Assembly: GCA_021773835.1 (NCBI GenBank)
Contig: JAJFJQ010000051.1
Span: 186,001 to 250,000, forward strand
Length of the DNA stretch: 64,000 bases
Reading direction: 5' to 3'
DNA from: Gammaproteobacteria bacterium
Lineage (GTDB): Bacteria; Pseudomonadota; Gammaproteobacteria; Ga0077536
Position numbers and translations under genes: made by a program. Shown here piece after piece: positions 17,881-25,055 of the stretch; within the stretch, counting starts at the first letter, position 1, and the number at the start of each line of letters is the position of its first letter. The notes under the pieces are model-generated. The model ran no database searches. It was not told where the DNA came from and worked only from the letters and a program-made list of their open reading frames with translations.

Positions 17881-18555
17881 ATGGACATGGATACGCTGTG
17901 GCAGGAAATTGGAGCAGTTAATGCGGAGTACGGGATCAGCAATCACCCGCTGCATCAGATGATCCGAGATGGTTCGGCCGGGATGGAACACATCAAGGGA
18001 TTTGCGATTCAGCATTATGAGATGACGATCCGCGACTCCGGTCCCTATATGGCGCAGGGATACATCAGTATGTCCAAAGTTGACGAGGAAGGTACGAAGC
18101 TCATCGGCGAGAATTTCGCCGAAGAGGCGATGGGTCTATTTAGTAAAACGACCGGACATTGCGAGCAACTCCACGAATTTTGGGAAGCATTGGGGCTGCC
18201 ACTGGATGAACTTCGAAATGCAATTGCATCACCTGCTGCGCGGGCGTTTAATGCCTACTTCTGGGTGCTTATGAGTCAAAAAATAAGATATTCCGGCGCG
18301 TTGGGTTTACTCGAAGGCGAGTTTGCCACTGCGGCGGAAAACATGTTCCAAGGCTTGCAAGCGCACTACGGGCTTACGCCAGAGCAGTTGCGTTTTTTCT
18401 CAACGCACATCGAGGCCGATCGGGAACATGCTGAGACCGGCAAAAAGCTGATCGCGCGGCTCCTCCCCGAGCCGCCCCATCGTGCTAATTTTGTGGCCGA
18501 AGCGCGTTGTGCAATCGAGTTATACCGCCGTGCCTGGGATTCGATGATGCCGTGA
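17881..18555 (+). CDS. TenA/PqqC-like protein, candidate heme-oxygenase-like diiron oxidase
   Basis: 224-residue all-helical protein of the heme oxygenase-like fold (PqqC/TenA/CADD relatives). Residues that could bind two irons appear in the order expected for the heme-oxygenase-like diiron oxidase group (UndA, BesC, CADD, SznF): a Glu at 81 or 82 (FAEEAMG), His93, Glu145, then His176, Asp180 and His183 (THIEADREH). PqqC itself lacks such a set. Possible chemistry includes oxidative C-C or C-N cleavage, desaturation or N-oxygenation of a small amino acid-like substrate. It converges with the alpha/beta hydrolase of the 3-hydroxyanthranilate operon, 8 bases away. Family call is firm; the iron set and role are inference. 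Confidence 0.78.
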   Translation: MDMDTLWQEIGAVNAEYGISNHPLHQMIRDGSAGMEHIKGFAIQHYEMTIRDSGPYMAQGYISMSKVDEEGTKLIGENFAEEAMGLFSKTTGHCEQLHEFWEALGLPLDELRNAIASPAARAFNAYFWVLMSQKIRYSGALGLLEGEFATAAENMFQGLQAHYGLTPEQLRFFSTHIEADREHAETGKKLIARLLPEPPHRANFVAEARCAIELYRRAWDSMMP

Positions 18556-18563
18556 AACCGCTT

Positions 18564-19295
18564 CTATTTCCGCCCGGCCTCAACGAGTTTTTGTGCCAAT
18601 AGCTCAGGCGACGTTAGTAGCGATTCGTGATCGCCAGGCATTTGTACCAATCGATATAAGCCCAGTCGCTGAGATAGGCGTGGATGCCAACCATATTCCG
18701 GGCCCGGCGGTAAGGCGATATCTTCCGTGCAGTTAAGGTAGCTACGCGGAATATCCAGGCTATAGAAGCGTTTCAAATCCAGCTTGTCACGAAACGGTTG
18801 CGCCGGTTGAGGTGAAAAATAGCGGTGCCACAGCTCGCTCGCCGTGTCGCGATCGACGGAATTAAAAAACGCTTCGCGGCAAATGTCGAAAGGGAGAAGA
18901 AACGTGTCGTCGGGGCTTGCGGCGCACAATTGTGTGGCCAAATCGCGATAGTGCGGCGGATTTTCGTCGAATAGGCACTGCCCATCTTCAAGCACAAACG
19001 CGTTATAGAAGACCAGCCTTGAAATCCGCTCCGCGCAGATCTCGGCAACTTTTTGTATCACCGACCCGCCGTAACTGTGGCCGACGAGCACCGTATCGTG
19101 CAGGTTCTCGCGCTCGAATAAATCTACCACGACTTGCCGGGAAACCGCGTGAGTAATGCCATGCTTGTCCACGTCATGTCCGTGACCGACAAGGGTCGGA
19201 GCGAACGCCCTATGCCCCATACGTTCCAACTTGTTGACAACAGATCGCCAGCCCTCACCCGTATGCCAACCACCATGTACCAGCACGAAATGCAT
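18564..19295 (-). CDS. Alpha/beta hydrolase (esterase/hydroxynitrile lyase-like)
   Basis: 243-residue alpha/beta hydrolase of the short esterase/hydroxynitrile-lyase type. The oxyanion strand FVLVHGGWH opens the protein, the nucleophile elbow is GHSYGG with Ser74, and the late catalytic His sits in MPGDHESL near residue 225. Length is typical (230-270). Its start lies 1 base after the stop of the decarboxylase upstream, so it is the third gene of the operon with the 3-hydroxyanthranilate dioxygenase and ACMSD-type genes. It may hydrolyse an ester or amide (for example an N-formyl or N-acyl aromatic) before ring cleavage; the substrate is not determined. Confidence 0.82.
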   Translation of the reverse strand: MHFVLVHGGWHTGEGWRSVVNKLERMGHRAFAPTLVGHGHDVDKHGITHAVSRQVVVDLFERENLHDTVLVGHSYGGSVIQKVAEICAERISRLVFYNAFVLEDGQCLFDENPPHYRDLATQLCAASPDDTFLLPFDICREAFFNSVDRDTASELWHRYFSPQPAQPFRDKLDLKRFYSLDIPRSYLNCTEDIALPPGPEYGWHPRLSQRLGLYRLVQMPGDHESLLTSPELLAQKLVEAGRK

Positions 19296-19296
19296 A

Positions 19297-20307
19297 TTAG
19301 GCCGCTACCGTGTCACTGACATGAAGATTAAAGAAGCTTAATGCGTTGGTGCCAAACAATTGGTCGCGCTCTTTCGGACCAAGCCCTGCGTGGTCTTTGA
19401 TCAGCTGACCCGGTGTCTGTTCTCCGAGCGGAAAGGGATGGTCGGTTCCAAACATCACGCGCCCCGAACCCATGGTCTCGACCAATAAGGTCAAAGCGTT
19501 CGCTTCGAACACAATCGAGTCGGTGAAGAACCTATTAGTGTAACTGGAAGGTAATTCTGGACAGTCACACCTGACGATATCCCTATTTCGCCACGCATTA
19601 TCAACCCGTCCAAGGAGGAAGGCGAAGCTACCGCCGCCATGGGCGAAGCAAAGTTTTAGGGATGTCGGGAGGCGTGCAAATGCACCTGACAATATGAGGT
19701 ATAGGATCGACAGCTGAGTTTCCGCCGGCATTCCAACAAGCCATTGAAGCATATAGCGATCCATGCGTTCACGCGCCATCATGTCCCAGGGGTGAACGAG
19801 AACGGGCGCGCCGATGGTGCCGCAGTGCTGCAGAAATTCGATCAATGCGCCGTCGTCCATGTCACGTGAGCCGACGTGATTGCCGATTTGCACACCAACG
19901 TGTCCGCTCGCCATGGCTCGATCGAGTTCATCACAGGCGAGTCCTAAATCTTGCAGCGGTACCTGACATAACGACTTCAGGCGTTTGGTATCCACCGCGC
20001 AGTGTGCGAGCGATAGATCATTAATATGTCGCGCGGATGCGGCAGCTTCCGCCGGATCGTTTTCGTATCCGAATAAGGCAGGCGTTGCGGAGATTATTTG
20101 TAGGTCTACGCCATGCCTATCGAGATCCGCAACGCGCGCGATTGGATCCCACAGGGGCGCAGTCACTGGGCGGAACAGTTCGGCCCCGCGCATGATGGTG
20201 CCTGTTGCGTCGTCGTGTACAGACAACCAAGGCAAACTACTACTTAAGTCCCTGGCCTCTTCACGCGACAAGCGCGGAAAGAAGTGGCTATGAATATCGA
20301 CGATCAT
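19297..20307 (-). CDS. ACMSD-type amidohydrolase (2-amino-3-carboxymuconate-6-semialdehyde decarboxylase-like)
   Basis: 336-residue metal-dependent decarboxylase of the ACMSD branch of the amidohydrolase superfamily. Metal ligands are visible: IVDIHSHFFP (H-x-H at residues 5-7), the LVHPWDMM His, the CFAHGGGSF His and the late Asp in MFGTDHPFPLG. ACMSD removes CO2 from the ring-opened product of 3-hydroxyanthranilate dioxygenase, giving 2-aminomuconate semialdehyde. The gene directly upstream encodes that dioxygenase (14-base gap), which makes this assignment strong by context. The enzyme is cytoplasmic. Known relatives are 330-340 residues. The next enzyme of the classic route, 2-aminomuconate semialdehyde dehydrogenase, is not adjacent. 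Confidence 0.88.
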   Translation of the reverse strand: MIVDIHSHFFPRLSREEARDLSSSLPWLSVHDDATGTIMRGAELFRPVTAPLWDPIARVADLDRHGVDLQIISATPALFGYENDPAEAAASARHINDLSLAHCAVDTKRLKSLCQVPLQDLGLACDELDRAMASGHVGVQIGNHVGSRDMDDGALIEFLQHCGTIGAPVLVHPWDMMARERMDRYMLQWLVGMPAETQLSILYLILSGAFARLPTSLKLCFAHGGGSFAFLLGRVDNAWRNRDIVRCDCPELPSSYTNRFFTDSIVFEANALTLLVETMGSGRVMFGTDHPFPLGEQTPGQLIKDHAGLGPKERDQLFGTNALSFFNLHVSDTVAA

Positions 20308-20321
20308 GTTTGCTTATTCGG

Positions 20322-20864
20322 TTACAGATCAACCCAGCCGGCGGGCGCCTGCTTGCCCGGATGAAGCGCGCCGCAGCGGGAACAGGTTCTCGCCGTCTCG
20401 TTTTCAAAAAAAGCATTGAACAAGGGTGGTAGATCTTGAACGATGTCGTTGATGATGAGTTCAACTCGATGTACGAGCCTGCCACAATCGAAACAATACC
20501 ATTCGAAGCCGTCTAACTGGTTTTGCTGGCGATTGCCTTCTAGTACAAGACCGACGGACCCGGGAAGTGGACGCTGTGGTGAATGCCGCACGTGCGGTGG
20601 CAAATAGAAAACTTCTCCTTCGCGGACTGGCACATCGTAGAATTTATCATCCTCCGTGACCTTCAGTAGCATGTCCCCGCGTACTTGAAAGAAAAACTCT
20701 TCGACCGGGTCATCGTGGTAATCCGTCCGCTGATTAGGACCGCCGATCACCATAATGACCATATCGGTCTCATGATCGAACAAGTGCCGGTTTCCAACCG
20801 GCGGCTTTAAATACTGCTCATTGTCGGCAATCCAGCGCTGAAAATTGAACGCTTTGCGTGTCAT
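20322..20864 (-). CDS. nbaC: 3-hydroxyanthranilate 3,4-dioxygenase
   Basis: 180-residue cupin that opens 3-hydroxyanthranilate to 2-amino-3-carboxymuconate semialdehyde using Fe(II) and O2. Every residue I know from the Cupriavidus enzyme is present with an offset of one: iron ligands His50, Glu56 and His94; substrate-binding Arg46, Arg98 and Glu109; and the rubredoxin-like site Cys124/Cys127 (CFDC) and Cys161/Cys164 (CSRC). It is the first gene of an operon with the ACMSD-type decarboxylase and a hydrolase, and is divergent from a LysR regulator. This is the entry point of tryptophan/kynurenine or 2-nitrobenzoate-type catabolism. Complete and apparently functional; also known as haaO/kynurenine-pathway HAO. 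Confidence 0.95.
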   Translation of the reverse strand: MTRKAFNFQRWIADNEQYLKPPVGNRHLFDHETDMVIMVIGGPNQRTDYHDDPVEEFFFQVRGDMLLKVTEDDKFYDVPVREGEVFYLPPHVRHSPQRPLPGSVGLVLEGNRQQNQLDGFEWYCFDCGRLVHRVELIINDIVQDLPPLFNAFFENETARTCSRCGALHPGKQAPAGWVDL

Positions 20865-20974
20865 TGATCCCCACCGAGAACCGAGTATGGAGCTAAAGCC
20901 TAGTCGAACTTAGATATTACTAAAAGTGAATATTTATGAACTATAGTTAACAATATGGAATGCAGGAGGCCGTC
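20865..20974. promoter_or_regulatory. Divergent control region between the dioxygenase operon and lysR
   Basis: The intergenic DNA is AT-rich compared with its surroundings and contains a perfect 10-bp palindrome AACTATAGTT at 20939-20948, with ATATT and AATAT on either side. LysR proteins bind T-N11-A dyads between divergent promoters, so this is the natural operator candidate. AGGAGG at 20964-20969 lies 5 bases before TTG 20975, which is therefore favoured as the lysR start over ATG 20960, which has no ribosome site. Confidence 0.5.
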
Positions 20975-21925
20975 TTGAATATTGCTGAAATCAGTCAATC
21001 GCCACTCCGGAGTCTGCGCATCCAGCAACTATTGCTGGTGCGCGAAATCAACCGTTTGGAAACACTTGCGGCTGCCGCCGCTGCGCTAAACATCACGCAG
21101 TCGGCGGCGACGAAAAACCTGCAATCGATTGAAGCGGCACTCGGTGCGCGGCTTTTTGAACGCTCGCGTGCTGGTTTGAAGCCTACTGCCGTAACGCAGC
21201 GATTTTTGGTGGCCTGTGAACGCATCCTAACGGAATTATGTCGCGCCGAGGACGACGTTGCTGGACTCGCATCGGGTCAGCAGGGAAGAGTGCGTGTCGG
21301 CGCACTTATCGCAGCGACCCCCATATTACTCCCACGAGCCTTGCGGAAAGTGCGTGATAACCACCCGGATATCGGTGTGGAAATTGTGGAAGGCACGCTT
21401 GATGTGCTGATGCCGGCACTGAGTCGCGGCGAACTCGATTTAGTTGTCGGCCGCTTGGACAGTCGGCCAAAGAGTGATCAATCCGTCCAGCAGGTATTGT
21501 ACGAAGACGATATTGTCTTCGCCGTTCGAGAAGGCCATTCTGCGTTATCGAGGCGACGCCTCACCTTGGCGTCGTTATGCGACACCGATTGGATATTCCC
21601 ACCTGTTGGTACATCGTTGCGCGACGAGCTCGAAGAGGCGTTTCGCGATGCGGGTGTTGATGTTCCCAATGCACGAATTGAATCGGTAGCGCTCTCGACC
21701 AATCTAGCCCTAGTGGAACAGATGGATTGCGTGCTTGCGCTTCCGGGCCAGGTGTATCGTGTCCACAGCGAACGTTACGGGCTTCATCGGTTACCGATCA
21801 AGCTCAACACAATACGGACGCAAGTCGGATATACCGTGATGGACGCCAATGTTCCGAACCCAGCGGCTCGCACCTTTATCGAGATTCTAAAAGGTGAGGC
21901 AACAGCGCTAAAAACCTTGTACTGA
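20975..21925 (+). CDS. LysR family transcriptional regulator
   Basis: About 317 residues. The N-terminal winged helix-turn-helix is clear (REINRLETLAAAAAALNITQSAATKNLQSIEAALG, followed by LFERSRAGLKPT), then the periplasmic-binding-protein-like effector domain with RVRVGALIAATP and DLVVGRLDS. The ATG at 20960 adds five residues but lacks a ribosome site; TTG 20975 has AGGAGG at ideal spacing. It is divergent from the 3-hydroxyanthranilate dioxygenase operon and is most likely its activator, responding to a pathway intermediate, in the usual LysR layout. It converges on the VPLPA-tailed gene with 16 bases between. Confidence 0.9.
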   Translation: MNIAEISQSPLRSLRIQQLLLVREINRLETLAAAAAALNITQSAATKNLQSIEAALGARLFERSRAGLKPTAVTQRFLVACERILTELCRAEDDVAGLASGQQGRVRVGALIAATPILLPRALRKVRDNHPDIGVEIVEGTLDVLMPALSRGELDLVVGRLDSRPKSDQSVQQVLYEDDIVFAVREGHSALSRRRLTLASLCDTDWIFPPVGTSLRDELEEAFRDAGVDVPNARIESVALSTNLALVEQMDCVLALPGQVYRVHSERYGLHRLPIKLNTIRTQVGYTVMDANVPNPAARTFIEILKGEATALKTLY

Positions 21926-21941
21926 ATTGTCGACTTCGTGC

Positions 21942-22535
21942 CTAAGATTGCCCGCGGGGTCGCGTGAATCTAACCAAGGCAGCTATGCCGGAAACACCAA
22001 ACCAGAATGCTGCCGGAATTGGGACTGTGCTGAACTGTAAATTGTCAATCGTGAGATTACCGCTAGGTTGGGTCCACGAGAACGACGTGATGCCCTCCCA
22101 AATGCCGAGGCCCTTGATACTGACGTCGAAGAAATCATCGACTACGTCGACATTGAAGGTTCCACCGGCGTCGCTTAGGAAATCATTATTGGTGCCTAAG
22201 CCACCACTCTCATCGACAACATCAAACCCTAGGATATTGACCGGTTGGCTAAACGTCAGCGTCTGAGTGATATCGGCATGGTTGTACAGGTCCGGACTGC
22301 CGTCGCCGTCCCAATCGCCGATGTGAATATGGTCTGCTGGAGGTGCCGTCACCGTTACCGTGACGCCTGCTACAGTCTCTACATAAGGATCCGTCGCTAG
22401 TTCCGTTGCAAGCGGATGGTCGTCAAAGGTGATGGTACCAAACACGATCGCCGCATTGGCCGGAGCAATAAGGATGCTGAACAGAAGGCCGGTTCCGGCC
22501 AGAATGGCGCTACGGCGTACCTGGAATAGTTGCAT
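21942..22535 (-). CDS. Secreted protein with VPLPA/PEP-CTERM-type sorting tail
   Basis: 197 residues. A signal peptide covers about 1-28 (hydrophobic run ending in PANA). The middle is beta-rich, with Asp-rich stretches such as DWDGDGSPDLYNH (calcium-binding look) and no recognised enzyme motif. The C-terminus has the sorting signal VPIPAAFWFGVSG, a hydrophobic helix and a short basic end (RFTRPRGQS). In gammaproteobacteria such tails are processed by exosortase/archaeosortase-like enzymes and linked to extracellular polysaccharide. No exosortase is in the window. CTCCTCCTT on the plus strand before the start is a strong minus-strand ribosome site (AAGGAGGAGG). Confidence 0.75.
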   Translation of the reverse strand: MQLFQVRRSAILAGTGLLFSILIAPANAAIVFGTITFDDHPLATELATDPYVETVAGVTVTVTAPPADHIHIGDWDGDGSPDLYNHADITQTLTFSQPVNILGFDVVDESGGLGTNNDFLSDAGGTFNVDVVDDFFDVSIKGLGIWEGITSFSWTQPSGNLTIDNLQFSTVPIPAAFWFGVSGIAALVRFTRPRGQS

Positions 22536-22885
22536 GGCTTCCTCCTCCTTAAGGGATTGCTATGGGTATTAGTCGCTTCTCAGTTGGTTTTACTAACTGA
22601 GTCGGGAAAATACCTCGTCCACTGCGGCACGCTACTCAGCGCGTCGGCCGCTCGTCCTTGTGTTTTCTTACACTACCAGGCTCATGTAAATGTGCCAGCA
22701 GGTAGCACTGCAAATTAGTAACACTGTGACGGAGTTCCTAGTTCTGCAAGGGAGTTCATCCACAGGTGTCTGCACATTGCGACAGACACGTTGATGCGTA
22801 GTCGTCGCGGTCAGTGTAAATAGACGGGTCATTTATGTTGTCCGGTATTAACTGTCGGTCAACTTCGGCGCAGTTTCGACGGGGA
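22536..22885. other. Gene-free interval (350 bases) with one inverted repeat
   Basis: No credible gene is seen. An inverted repeat with arms CTCAGTT (22579-22585) and AACTGAG (22595-22601) around 9 bases lies about 45 bases upstream of the VPLPA-tailed gene and could be a regulatory dyad or part of its leader. Upstream sequence must also hold that gene's promoter; no clear -35/-10 pair stands out. The other end lies downstream of the gamma-glutamyltransferase gene; no T-rich terminator hairpin is evident. Confidence 0.45.
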
Positions 22886-24451
22886 TCAAAAACCGACGGC
22901 CAGCCCTTCCTTACGATGATCGGATCCCGCGACATAACCGTCGTCAGTGCGTACGATGAGCTGTGCGCCGCCGAATTGATGGTCATCGCTCGCAAAGGCA
23001 ATTGAATGACCTCGACTGGCCAATTCCTGTGCAACGTCGCGATCAAATCCCGGCTCTAAGCTAACGCTGAAATCGTCATTCACGAGCCAGCGTGGTGCAT
23101 CACTAGCTGCTTGTGGATTCTGTCCGTAATCGACCAGGCGGGTGACCATCTGTACGTGCCCTTGCGGCTGCATCGGCCCACCCATTACGCCAAAACTCGC
23201 AAACGGCTGAGCTTCCGATGTTAGGAACCCCGGGATGATGGTATGGAAGGGCCGCTTGTTCGGACCGACTTCATTTGGATGGCCTGGCTCAAGGGTAAAT
23301 CCAAACCCGCGGTTCTGCATCGCAATGCCGGTGCCGGGTATGACAATGCCGGATCCGAAACCGTAATAATTAGATTGGATAAAAGAAACCATCATGCCGT
23401 TAGCATCGGCGGCGGTTAAATAAACCGTGTCAAGGCTTGTCGGCAATGCTGCGGGGTTCAAGGTCGCCGCATCCGGTTTAATTCGTTTCGCCCCGGCCGC
23501 CAAGGCAACAGGGTCCAGAAGTTCTGCGACGGTGATGTTCATGAAGTCCGGATCGGCTACATGTGTGGCTGCGGTACGGATCCCAATCTTCATCGCCTCG
23601 ATTTGCAGGTGTACGGCATCGGCCGTGTCTATGTCGGCCACTTCGAGTTGATCGAGAATACCGAGTGCAACCAGCGCGGCGATCCCTTGGCCGTTCGGCG
23701 GGATCTCGTGCGCGGCCACATCGCGGTAATTCGTTGAAATCGGGTTCACCCAGTCGGCCGAATGCGTTGCAAGATCGGCGGCGCGAAGGGCACCACCACC
23801 CTTAATCGCGGCTTGCTCTATCTTCTCCGCTATCGCGCCGCGGTAAAAAGATTCGCCGTGCGTTGCTGCGATATCCCGTAAAGTCTTGCCCATCCCGGCT
23901 CTGATGACGCGCTCCCCCATTACTGGGGCTGGGTGGAAATGCGCGATGAAATCCGGAAAACTGGCTTGTGCCGGCGGTTGGTTCTGCCATAGATAGGCGG
24001 TTCTCGGTCCGACCTGAAATCCGTTCTCGGCATATTCGATTGCGCGTTCAAACAGATCGGTAAATGGTAACTTGCCATAGCGCTTCGAGAGCGCCGCCCA
24101 CACGCTTACTGCACCGGGCACGGTGACCGTATCCCATCCGAACATGGGCATCTCATCGTATTGAGCGAATCGATCCCGTTGCCATTCGGCGGGCGCGCGT
24201 CCGGAGCCATTAATCCCGACAAGTTCTTTTCCGTCCCAGAGTAACGCGAACGCGTCAGAGCCGAGGCCATTGCCACTGGGTTCGACGACGGTGAGCGTGA
24301 TGGCCGCAGCGATTGCCGCGTCCGCCGCATTGCCGCCACGCTTAAGCGCTTCAAGACCGGCATTTGCCGCCAGCGGTTGCGAGGTGGCGACAACATTTGC
24401 GGCGCAAAGCGGGGCGCGTTGCGACGGATAGGGCAGCGTCGGATCAATCAT
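22886..24451 (-). CDS. Gamma-glutamyltransferase family protein
   Basis: 521-residue Ntn-hydrolase. The N-terminal marks are ANVVATSQPLAANAGLEAL and GGNAADAAIAAA, and VEPSGNGLGSDAF near 55. The self-cleavage site and nucleophilic Thr are expected at SLDTVYLTAADANGMMVS near residue 345, in place of the classic TTH. It is cytoplasmic by sequence: no signal peptide is visible, unlike periplasmic Ggt. The family hydrolyses gamma-glutamyl bonds, glutathione conjugates or cephalosporin-type amides. It is the last gene of a minus-strand run after the MetE-like protein and the cupin (33-base gap), so it may process a glutathione- or amide-linked compound. Exact substrate unknown. Confidence 0.87.
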   Translation of the reverse strand: MIDPTLPYPSQRAPLCAANVVATSQPLAANAGLEALKRGGNAADAAIAAAITLTVVEPSGNGLGSDAFALLWDGKELVGINGSGRAPAEWQRDRFAQYDEMPMFGWDTVTVPGAVSVWAALSKRYGKLPFTDLFERAIEYAENGFQVGPRTAYLWQNQPPAQASFPDFIAHFHPAPVMGERVIRAGMGKTLRDIAATHGESFYRGAIAEKIEQAAIKGGGALRAADLATHSADWVNPISTNYRDVAAHEIPPNGQGIAALVALGILDQLEVADIDTADAVHLQIEAMKIGIRTAATHVADPDFMNITVAELLDPVALAAGAKRIKPDAATLNPAALPTSLDTVYLTAADANGMMVSFIQSNYYGFGSGIVIPGTGIAMQNRGFGFTLEPGHPNEVGPNKRPFHTIIPGFLTSEAQPFASFGVMGGPMQPQGHVQMVTRLVDYGQNPQAASDAPRWLVNDDFSVSLEPGFDRDVAQELASRGHSIAFASDDHQFGGAQLIVRTDDGYVAGSDHRKEGLAVGF

Positions 24452-24484
24452 ATTGTGTTTAGAGGATGTCGGCGGCCGGTACGT

Positions 24485-25051
24485 CTACGCTTCCGGTAGG
24501 GCGACCACTTGACGAAACTCTTCGACGATCGGCTCTCCATAAGTATCGCGCAGATGTTGTGTGACTGCGGACGGGACATTCACGTCATCTCTAGCATTCG
24601 GATCGCCGTTGATGATGGTTAACAGTATCGCTTGTTCAGAATCACTCGCATTATTGAAACCACGGTAGGCTTCGGGCGGACAAGAAAACGTATCCCAACG
24701 ATTGAGTGTCACGTGCTCCTCCGCTCCAGGTTCACCGACATGAAACGTAATGCTGCCTTCAAGCACGAAGAACGTTTCGAAAGTCGCATTGTGTGCGTGC
24801 AAGCAAGGCCCTTGGTTTGGAGGTAGTACGGAAATATTCATTGCCATACCGTTAGCACCATATATCGCGCCGACATCGCCAAAGGGGTTTTTCGATTTCT
24901 CCATAATGATTGGCAATATATTCCGTGCGAAGATCACATCCATCGCGTCCTGTGATACTAATTCTCGGTCGATTGGAACATGCATGGATTGCAGATCGGC
25001 AAATCGTGCCGTCCGTTCGGCGATCTCCGCGCTTGTCATGCTTCTTTTCAT
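24485..25051 (-). CDS. Cupin domain protein
   Basis: 188 residues from ATG 25051, which has GGTGAGG just upstream overlapping the stop of the MetE-like gene; a longer frame exists but would run into that gene. The cupin core has LHAHNATFETFFVLEGSITFHVG: His, His and Glu of motif 1 are present. In motif 2 the usual His is replaced (PPEAYRGFNN has Arg or Tyr there), so the metal site would be incomplete or unusual. Cupins of this shape are dioxygenases, isomerases or sensors. It is coupled to the MetE-like gene (4-base gap), which suggests a shared pathway. Function not assigned. Confidence 0.8.
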   Translation of the reverse strand: MKRSMTSAEIAERTARFADLQSMHVPIDRELVSQDAMDVIFARNILPIIMEKSKNPFGDVGAIYGANGMAMNISVLPPNQGPCLHAHNATFETFFVLEGSITFHVGEPGAEEHVTLNRWDTFSCPPEAYRGFNNASDSEQAILLTIINGDPNARDDVNVPSAVTQHLRDTYGEPIVEEFRQVVALPEA

Positions 25052-25055
25052 GGCC

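Noticed and set aside
22579-22601. Hairpin as a rho-independent terminator
   Set aside because: No run of T follows on either strand and it lies upstream, not downstream, of the nearest gene.
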